Assembly: GCA_021796055.1 (NCBI GenBank)
Contig: JAJYOS010000503.1
Location: 1 to 5,404 of the forward strand
Origin: Bacteroidota bacterium
GTDB lineage: Bacteria > Bacteroidota > Kryptoniia > Kryptoniales > JAKASW01
DNA length: 5,404 bases
Reading direction: 5' to 3'
Numbering within the stretch: the first letter of the stretch is position 1; every line of letters starts with the position of its first letter. Below, piece after piece: positions 1 to 5,404 of the stretch. The notes beneath the pieces are model-generated. The model worked only from the letters and a program-made list of their open reading frames with translations. It was not told the origin of the DNA and ran no database searches. The position numbers and the translations under genes are program-made.

Positions 1-1533
1 CTGTCGGGCAATCGTACCGTTTTGATCAAGGCGGCAATTTCTTACGTGAGTATTGCTGACGCGAAGGAAAATGTGGATGTCGAAAATCCTGTCTCCCAGT
101 TCTCTTCAAAAGATTTTTATAGCGCGGTTGCAAGAGAAGAGGCGGTATGGAACGAACGGCTGAACCGGATTCAGGTTACCGGCGGTACTCCTGACGAGAT
201 GAAAACTTTTTATTCCATGCTGTATCATACGCTTCTTGGTCCTACGGTCTGCTCGGACGTCAATGGGAAGTATATCGGATATGACCAGAAGATACATGAG
301 ACGCACAACGGCAGGGTTCAGTACGCTAATTTCTCGGGATGGGATATCTACAGAAGCGAATGTCAGCTCCTGGCGATGATAGCTCCGAAGCATGCGAGCG
401 ACATGGCGCAGTCCCTCCTAAGGGATTATGAGCAGGGCGGCGCCTTCCCACGGTGGGGAATTCCCAATATGGACAGCGGGGAAATGATGGGTGACCCGGC
501 GGCGCCGATCATCGCGGGCTTTTACGCCTTCGGCGCGAGGGATTTCAATGTGAAGGCCGCTTTTGCCGGGCTTGTGAAGGCCGCGACCGACCCGAGAGTA
601 GTTGCACCGTATTCCCAGACTCATGAGCGCGACGCACTGGGCGATTATCTCAAGCTGGGGTATGTGCCGGAACATCAGAACGGCGGCTACGGAAACGTCT
701 CGATGACGCTTGAGTACAACAGTGACGATTTCGCGGTGTCACGTCTTGCAAAGGCGTTGGGCGACAACAATGATAGTCAGTTGCTCTTGAAGCATGCTCA
801 GTACTGGAAAAATCTGTACAACCCCGAGACCGGGTATATCCAGATGCGCCGCAGAGATGGGAAATGGGCACCGGGCTTCTCCGACAAAGTAGGCCGTTAC
901 AACGGAGACCTGGCGTACGTCGAGGGAACAGGCGCCCAGTATCTCTGGATGGTGCCCTTCAATCTGAAGGGGCTGGCAGATAAGATGGGAGGCCTGAAAA
1001 TCGCCGCCGCCCGGCTCGATACATTCTTTACCAGACTGAACGCCGGCACCAGGTCGCGTTATGCCTATCTGGGAAATGAACCGTGTCTTGAGACGCCCTG
1101 GGAATATGATTTCTTCGGCGAGCCTTACAAGACACAGCAGATCGTCCGTGAGGCGATGACACGGCTCTACTCCTGGAAACCGCTCGGATATCCGGGCAAC
1201 GACGACCTCGGAGAAATGTCGTCATGGTACATATTCAGCGCGCTTGGTATGTACCCGGAACTCCCGGGGTCGAATATCCTCGTTCTTGGGAGTCCTCTAT
1301 TCAAGAAAGCTGTTGTTCATCTTCAGGGCGGGAGCGTGACCATTATCGGCGACGGTGCAGCGAAGGACGCGCCATATGTTCAGCATCTCGAAGTAAACGG
1401 CAAGAGTTGGAGCAAGCCTTGGATCAGGTTCACCGACATCTCTCGAGGCGGCGCGATGAAATATGAACTTGGGGCTAAGCCTAACAAGATTTGGGGGAAT
1501 GCCCCGCAAGATGCTCCACCCTCTTATCAATAA
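1..1533 (+). CDS. GH92 family alpha-mannosidase, C-terminal part (5' end outside window)
   Basis: GH92 enzymes are calcium-dependent, inverting exo-alpha-mannosidases, usually secreted. The frame is open from base 1, so the in-frame TTG at 22 is almost certainly not the start. About 510 codons are visible. Family members are usually about 700-780 residues, so roughly 200-270 residues, including any signal peptide and most of the N-terminal beta-sandwich, lie upstream. Visible family motifs, in order: GWDIYR (337-354); a SGEMMGDPAAP stretch (about 475-510); MTLEYNSDD, whose Glu (712-714) matches the family's proposed general acid; GNEP (1072-1083); and GNDDLGEMSSWYIFSALG, whose two Asp codons (1201-1206) match the proposed catalytic base and calcium region. 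The C-terminus ends in a typical beta-sandwich with a LEVNGKSW motif. The gene stops at TAA, 27 bases before the phosphoesterase, so co-transcription is likely. The family call is very secure. Linkage preference (alpha-1,2, 1,3, 1,4 or 1,6) cannot be read from this part. Confidence 0.95.
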   Translation: MSGNRTVLIKAAISYVSIADAKENVDVENPVSQFSSKDFYSAVAREEAVWNERLNRIQVTGGTPDEMKTFYSMLYHTLLGPTVCSDVNGKYIGYDQKIHETHNGRVQYANFSGWDIYRSECQLLAMIAPKHASDMAQSLLRDYEQGGAFPRWGIPNMDSGEMMGDPAAPIIAGFYAFGARDFNVKAAFAGLVKAATDPRVVAPYSQTHERDALGDYLKLGYVPEHQNGGYGNVSMTLEYNSDDFAVSRLAKALGDNNDSQLLLKHAQYWKNLYNPETGYIQMRRRDGKWAPGFSDKVGRYNGDLAYVEGTGAQYLWMVPFNLKGLADKMGGLKIAAARLDTFFTRLNAGTRSRYAYLGNEPCLETPWEYDFFGEPYKTQQIVREAMTRLYSWKPLGYPGNDDLGEMSSWYIFSALGMYPELPGSNILVLGSPLFKKAVVHLQGGSVTIIGDGAAKDAPYVQHLEVNGKSWSKPWIRFTDISRGGAMKYELGAKPNKIWGNAPQDAPPSYQ

Positions 1534-1546
1534 ACTGTAAACATTG

Positions 1547-1555
1547 AAAGGAAGG
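1547..1555 (+). promoter_or_regulatory. Shine-Dalgarno site of the phosphoesterase gene
   Basis: The purine run AAAGGAAGG ends 5 bases before the ATG at 1561. The second in-frame ATG, at 1588, is preceded by pyrimidine-rich coding sequence with no SD-like element. This site therefore favours the upstream start. Confidence 0.7.
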
Positions 1556-1560
1556 CGTCA

Positions 1561-2958
1561 ATGCAAAGACTTCCGAATTCGCATCTAATGAAAAAAATAC
1601 TCACCGCGATCGTGTTTCTTCTTTCTGCCGCGGCGGTCTCAATTGCGCGCCCCGCAGGGTCACAGACGGAGCCGGAGAGAGTTCCTGGCATTAATAAGAT
1701 CAAGCACGTCATCTGGATAATCCAGGAGAATCACTCCTTCGACAATTACTTCGGCACATTTCCTGGCGCGAATGGGATACCGCCTGGGACGGCTCTCCCC
1801 AAAATGCCGGGCGGGAAACAGACAGTGAAGCCGTTTCACATGCCCGCGGGCGAACCTCTCGTCGATCTCGAACACAGCTGGGAATCCGCCCACGCGTGCT
1901 ACGACAACGGAAGGATGGATGGCTTTGTATGGGCAGAAGGTACACCATATACGATGGGCTACTATGACTCGACCGATATCCCTAACTACTGGGAGTACGC
2001 GCACAAATATACATTGTGCGACCGCTACTTCTCATCTGAGATGAGCGGGAGTTCGCCGAATCACGTCTACACTGTGGCGGCTCAATCGAAGGAGCTCAAC
2101 AATATCGGATCGTTGAAATATCTTGAAAAGGTGATGGACGACGACGACGGTTTCAACTTCGCGTCAATCGTAAATAGATTCACGGGTAAGGGGATTAGTT
2201 GGAAATACTATGTTGAGACCCGGCCGCTTCCTCCGAACGCCGCGATAATAAACGCGCATCTTTCCGATCTGGCATATCCGAATCCAAAAAACTTCACGCT
2301 ATGGAATCCGATGCCGGGCTTCAAGTACATTCGCGACAATCCGAAGCTGATGGATCACCTCGTGGCCGAGACGGAGTTCTACAGTGATTTGAAAGACGGT
2401 AAGCTTCCCCAGGTCTCATGGCTCATTCCTGATTTTCAAGATAGCGAGCATCCGCCCGAGCCGATTCAGCAGGGGATGTGGTACGTTACGAGGCTTATTA
2501 ACGCCGTCATGCGGAGCCCTTACTGGAAGAACACTGCGATATTTCTCTGCTGGGATGATTACGGCGGATTCTATGACCATGTGGTTCCTCCGGAAGTCGA
2601 TGCGTATGGATACGGACCGCGCGTGCCGATGATTGTGATTTCTCCCTATGCCAAACAACACTATATCTCGCATTATACTTACGATCTCACTTCGGTCTTG
2701 AAGTTCATCGAAGACAGGTGGCATCTCAAGAACCTCACGACGCGCGACGGACGTGCGAATGGTATGGAGGATTGTTTCGACTTTAATGCAGCGCCGGCAG
2801 CTCCTTTCGTCATACAGGTGGCTCCCGGGCTTAAATCGAAACTGGATCCTGTACACTACACTTACCCGCCGACAGTGACGCTTCCTCACGAGGAGCCGCT
2901 CGGGCCGAGAGGATCTCAAGCTTTGCCTTACATTCCACCCAAGAAAGTCAAGAAGTAG
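1561..2958 (+). CDS. Secreted phosphoesterase, AcpA/phospholipase C family (PF04185)
   Basis: This family hydrolyses phosphomonoesters or phosphodiesters (acid phosphatase AcpA, phospholipase C) outside the cytoplasm. The 465-residue product opens with a Sec-type signal peptide: basic MKKIL at 10-14, a hydrophobic core, and possible cleavage after SIA at residue 29. No twin-arginine motif is present, although many phospholipase C relatives use Tat export. Family motifs: [18 protein letters not shown] (48-65), with Glu56-Asn57 matching AcpA metal ligands; SGSSPNHVY (162-170), where Ser164 best fits the AcpA serine nucleophile or the Thr of phospholipases; DSEHPP (294-299); and [11 protein letters not shown] (330-340), matching the Asp-Glu metal pair but with Asp-Asp. 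The protein lacks the extra C-terminal domains of PlcH-type enzymes, so it is a minimal catalytic unit. It ends in a lysine-rich tail (KKVKK). The start at 1561 has the better SD site; 1588 would give a more usual signal peptide. Whether it acts on monoesters, phospholipids or phosphoglycans is unknown. Confidence 0.93.
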   Translation: MQRLPNSHLMKKILTAIVFLLSAAAVSIARPAGSQTEPERVPGINKIKHVIWIIQENHSFDNYFGTFPGANGIPPGTALPKMPGGKQTVKPFHMPAGEPLVDLEHSWESAHACYDNGRMDGFVWAEGTPYTMGYYDSTDIPNYWEYAHKYTLCDRYFSSEMSGSSPNHVYTVAAQSKELNNIGSLKYLEKVMDDDDGFNFASIVNRFTGKGISWKYYVETRPLPPNAAIINAHLSDLAYPNPKNFTLWNPMPGFKYIRDNPKLMDHLVAETEFYSDLKDGKLPQVSWLIPDFQDSEHPPEPIQQGMWYVTRLINAVMRSPYWKNTAIFLCWDDYGGFYDHVVPPEVDAYGYGPRVPMIVISPYAKQHYISHYTYDLTSVLKFIEDRWHLKNLTTRDGRANGMEDCFDFNAAPAAPFVIQVAPGLKSKLDPVHYTYPPTVTLPHEEPLGPRGSQALPYIPPKKVKK

Positions 2959-2963
2959 GAAGG
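2957..2963 (+). promoter_or_regulatory. Shine-Dalgarno site overlapping the phosphoesterase stop codon
   Basis: AGGAAGG begins inside the TAG stop codon (2956-2958) of the preceding gene, which suggests translational coupling. The spacer is 14 bases to the ATG at 2978 and 11 bases to the adjacent in-frame TTG at 2975. Both are long, so the site does not settle the start. Confidence 0.55.
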
Positions 2964-2977
2964 CCGACAGCTTCTTG

Positions 2978-4255
2978 ATGAGTAACTTTTCAAATCTTTT
3001 CGCGTTTGTCTTCATGTGTTTTGCGGCGTTGCCCGCCATGGCAAATAAACGTACACCCTCTGTGCACCCTTCAGGAATACCTCCTCCCGTGATCCCTTAT
3101 TGTGTCGGCGTGAACATACACTTCGTTACCGGACACGCTCGTGATCTTGACATGATCGCAGCCGCGGGCTTCAAGTTCATTCGGACAGATTTTCACTGGG
3201 CTAGGACGGAGAGGAGGAAGGGCGTGTATGACTGGAGTCCCTACGACAGTTTGGCATCCAACCTGGAACGTCGCGGGTTGCGAGCGCTTTTTATTCTCGA
3301 TTACAACAACCCGCTATATTCAGTTCCACGAAAAAATTGGGGCCCGGTCAGTCAGTCTGACATCGTGGCTTATTCCAAGTGGGCAGCGGCGGCCGTAAGA
3401 CATTTCGAAGGTCACCATATTGTCTGGGAAATTTGGAACGAACCGAACAACAGGGCCTTTTGGAAGCCTCATCCTGACGTAAAGAATTACATCGCCCTGG
3501 CTCTTTCGGCATGCAGAGCTATACGGAAATCGGATCCGAGCGCTACAATCATTGCTCCCGGTTCCGTGCGCTTTGAATGGAGGTTTCTGAAGCCGATCCT
3601 CAAATCGGGCATCCTTCGCTACATTAACGGCTTCAGCGTCCATCCCTATCGTGGCAGCCTACCGCCTGAAACGGTTGGCCCGCAGTTTCGAAAACTCCGA
3701 CAGCTCATCGCTCGTTATGAGCCCCACGGAAAAAATATCTCTGTCGTCAGCAGCGAGTGGGGATATACGACCTATTCAAAAGGCGTTTCATATCGAACTC
3801 AGGCCGACTACGTGGTCAGGCAGCAGTTGTTCAATCTTTATTGCGGCGTGCATCTTTCTATTTGGTACGACTGGAAGAACGACGGCCCGGACGTAAACGT
3901 GAAGGGCCAAAATAGGGGCGTGGTCACTTATGATTTGAAATACAAGCCGTCGTATTTTGCTGTCCGTACCATGACGCGCGAGCTGTCAGGTTTCCATATT
4001 ACGCGGCGGTTCGACACTGGAGACGGTGCGGATGTTGTTTTGATCTTTAAGAATGCTGATGGCTCAACCCGGATCGTCGGCTGGACGACCGGCCCTGCCC
4101 ACACCTTCAACATTCCAGTCCCAGTTTTTGGTTTGACTCGTAACCTGGCTGACATAAAGTGTGTCGGCGAAGAAGGGCACTCGGTGCAGCTCAAGGTAAG
4201 AGGCGGCGAAGTGAGTTGCAGGTTGAGCGGTGCACCAGAATACTTAATCCCATAA
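2978..4255 (+). CDS. Secreted clan GH-A glycoside hydrolase, GH39/PslG-like (copy 1)
   Basis: Probably a retaining glycoside hydrolase with a TIM-barrel fold, acting outside the cytoplasm. From the ATG at 2978 it is 425 residues; an adjacent TTG at 2975 would add one. A hydrophobic leader with possible cleavage after AMA (residue 22) is visible, but its n-region has no Lys or Arg, which is unusual. The barrel starts at GVGVNIHF (about 41). IVWEIWNEPNN carries the presumed acid/base Glu155 (codon 3440-3442), and SVVSSEWGY carries the presumed nucleophile Glu260 (codon 3755-3757). Asn154 before the acid/base is the clan hallmark. SVHPYR (about 220-225) and SIWYDW (about 294-299) are also typical. 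Residues from about 335 form a small C-terminal beta domain like that of PslG-type enzymes. The spacing of motifs (KGVYDW, RALFILDYNNPLY, then WNEPN) resembles GH39/PslG more than classical GH5 cellulases. The exact family and substrate are inference. It is paralogous to the next gene. Confidence 0.85.
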   Translation: MSNFSNLFAFVFMCFAALPAMANKRTPSVHPSGIPPPVIPYCVGVNIHFVTGHARDLDMIAAAGFKFIRTDFHWARTERRKGVYDWSPYDSLASNLERRGLRALFILDYNNPLYSVPRKNWGPVSQSDIVAYSKWAAAAVRHFEGHHIVWEIWNEPNNRAFWKPHPDVKNYIALALSACRAIRKSDPSATIIAPGSVRFEWRFLKPILKSGILRYINGFSVHPYRGSLPPETVGPQFRKLRQLIARYEPHGKNISVVSSEWGYTTYSKGVSYRTQADYVVRQQLFNLYCGVHLSIWYDWKNDGPDVNVKGQNRGVVTYDLKYKPSYFAVRTMTRELSGFHITRRFDTGDGADVVLIFKNADGSTRIVGWTTGPAHTFNIPVPVFGLTRNLADIKCVGEEGHSVQLKVRGGEVSCRLSGAPEYLIP

Positions 4256-4286
4256 TTTGCAGTTGTGAAGACTCATCGTAATTGTC

Positions 4287-4293
4287 TAGGAGG
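4287..4293 (+). promoter_or_regulatory. Strong Shine-Dalgarno site of the second clan GH-A gene
   Basis: TAGGAGG contains the canonical AGGAGG core and lies 9 bases before the ATG at 4303, which fixes that start with good confidence. It sits in the 47-base gap after copy 1. That gap shows no clear hairpin with a T-run and no convincing promoter, so read-through from copy 1 is likely. Confidence 0.8.
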
Positions 4294-4302
4294 CTTATCA
4301 AT

Positions 4303-5404
4303 ATGTTGAAGAGAATTATTTCATCATTATTTCTCTTTATTGTTTTACCGAACGCCTTGTTGTTTGCGCAGACCCAACCTTCCAATCTTCCCCCTCTGGT
4401 CTTTCCGGATGGAGTCGGCGTCAATATTCACTTCGTTAACGGCGCGTCGATGTGGTCGAACAGGTCTAACATTGAAGACCCTTCCTATGGTCCTATAAAC
4501 CGCTACATGCTCGACATGATAGCGGCGGCAGGCTTCAAGTTCATCAGGATGGATATGTACTGGCAGGACATAGAGACGACGAAAGGAGTTTACAACTGGG
4601 CTCCGTACGACACGCTCGTATCGGAGTTGGATCAGCGAGGTATAAGGGCGCTTTTCATACTCGATTACAACGATACCCTTTATGCCAATAGCACATTTTC
4701 AGCAGTAGTGGATTCGGCTGACATCGCCGCGTATTCTGCTTTCGCCGCCGCGGCGGTCAAACATTTCGCGGGGCATCATTTTGTTTGGGAAATATGGAAC
4801 GAGCCGAACAATACCATCAACTGGGAACCGAGTCATAATGCGGTTCAATACGCGGCTATGGTTGCAGCGGCCAGCAAGGCAATGCGAAATGCCGATCCCA
4901 CAGCGACGATAGTTGCGCCAGCAATGGCGGGAATACAGCTGAACGTCCTCGACACCTTATTCCAAGCAGGGATATTGAACTATGTGAACGGGGTTAGCCT
5001 TCACCCTTATCGGGACAACCCGCCTCCGCCCAGGATCCCTGAAACTGTTGGACCGGATTTCGCGAACGTAAGGGCACTCATTTCCAAGTACGAGCCTGCA
5101 GGGGATACGATACCTATCGTCAGCAGCGAATGGGGTTATTCCACGTGCTCGCCATCATTAGGAGGGGTGTCTCGACAGACACAGGCGGACTATTTTGCCC
5201 GCATGCAGCTGTTCAATCTGTATTCAGGCGCTCCCCTTTCCATTTGGTATGACTGGATGAACGATGGCCTTATAGACAAAATCGGACGGCACCGCGGAGT
5301 TGTCGATTATTACCTTAACCCGAAACCGGCTTACATAACCGTAACCGTATTGACTCGTGAACTGCCAGGCTACCGGGTAGTCGAGAGATACAATGACGGC
5401 AACA
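4303..5404 (+). CDS. Secreted clan GH-A glycoside hydrolase, GH39/PslG-like (copy 2, 3' end outside window)
   Basis: The frame is open from the ATG at 4303 to the window edge (367 full codons, no stop). Compared with copy 1, about 70-80 C-terminal residues are missing. A classic signal peptide is visible: basic MLKR, a hydrophobic core, and likely cleavage after LFA (residue 22) before QTQP. The TIM-barrel begins at GVGVNIHF (37-44). VWEIWNEPNN carries the presumed acid/base Glu167 (codon 4801-4803), and PIVSSEWGY carries the presumed nucleophile Glu276 (codon 5128-5130). LHPYR (233-237) and SIWYDW (313-318) match copy 1. About half of the aligned residues look identical to copy 1 by eye, with long conserved blocks such as LDMIAAAGFKFIR and RALFILDYN. 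It differs by an 18-residue insertion after the first barrel strand and by small insertions after HPYR and after the nucleophile. It is probably a retaining hydrolase acting on the same or a related glycan; the substrate is not readable. Confidence 0.85.
   Translation, partial: MLKRIISSLFLFIVLPNALLFAQTQPSNLPPLVFPDGVGVNIHFVNGASMWSNRSNIEDPSYGPINRYMLDMIAAAGFKFIRMDMYWQDIETTKGVYNWAPYDTLVSELDQRGIRALFILDYNDTLYANSTFSAVVDSADIAAYSAFAAAAVKHFAGHHFVWEIWNEPNNTINWEPSHNAVQYAAMVAAASKAMRNADPTATIVAPAMAGIQLNVLDTLFQAGILNYVNGVSLHPYRDNPPPPRIPETVGPDFANVRALISKYEPAGDTIPIVSSEWGYSTCSPSLGGVSRQTQADYFARMQLFNLYSGAPLSIWYDWMNDGLIDKIGRHRGVVDYYLNPKPAYITVTVLTRELPGYRVVERYNDGN

Noticed and set aside
22..24. TTG as the start of the GH92 gene
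   Set aside because: The frame is open to base 1 and the upstream codons (LSGNRTV) continue the family's beta-sandwich pattern. The protein would also be about 200 residues or more too short.
1224..1466. An 80-codon open frame on the + strand inside GH92
   Set aside because: It overlaps the conserved GH92 C-terminal domain in another frame. Its translation is Ser/Arg-rich low-complexity text with no family signal.
2416..3039. A 207-codon open frame on the - strand
   Set aside because: It is antisense to the strongly supported phosphoesterase C-terminus and to the start of copy 1. Its translation is Arg- and Val-rich with no recognisable motif, as expected of a shadow frame.
4256..4302. Possible terminator or promoter between the two clan GH-A genes
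   Set aside because: No convincing GC-rich hairpin with a T-run and no well-spaced -35/-10 pair was seen. Apart from the SD, the gap looks like a plain spacer.
2978..5404. A mobile-element or recent-transfer origin for the duplicated pair
   Set aside because: No terminal repeats, transposase or long identical DNA stretches are visible. The copies have diverged substantially at the DNA level, so the duplication is old.

Overview
The window is a densely packed, single-strand (+) bacterial gene cluster for secreted carbohydrate-active enzymes. Four reading frames follow one another with gaps of 27, 19 and 47 bases, and both window edges cut through a gene. Each downstream gene has a purine-rich Shine-Dalgarno (SD) sequence, and base composition looks even and near-balanced throughout. 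The three visible N-termini carry Sec-type signal peptides, two of them with a basic n-region (MKKIL, MLKRII). This suggests a Gram-negative, polysaccharide-degrading bacterium, but I cannot place the phylum. The strong SD sites argue mildly against classical Bacteroidetes, where they are usually weak, and no SusC/SusD pair is visible.

Layout: 1-1533 is the C-terminal two thirds or so of a GH92 exo-alpha-mannosidase whose start lies upstream of the window. 1561-2958 is a complete secreted phosphoesterase of the AcpA/phospholipase C family (PF04185). 2978-4255 is a complete clan GH-A (TIM-barrel) glycoside hydrolase resembling the GH39/PslG-type enzymes. 4303-5404 is a second, paralogous clan GH-A enzyme whose C-terminus runs off the window. 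No tRNA, rRNA, CRISPR array, mobile element or convincing terminator was seen, and there is no gene-free stretch above 50 bases.

Taken together, the likely job (inference) is extracytoplasmic breakdown of a mannose-containing, possibly phosphorylated glycan. The two clan GH-A proteins would be endo- or exo-acting hydrolases on the backbone, the GH92 enzyme would trim alpha-mannosyl residues, and the phosphoesterase would remove phosphate or phosphodiester groups. The most interesting feature is the tandem pair of clan GH-A paralogs. Their catalytic cores are near-identical, but length differences fall in loops expected to border the active site, as if the duplication had diverged in substrate recognition.
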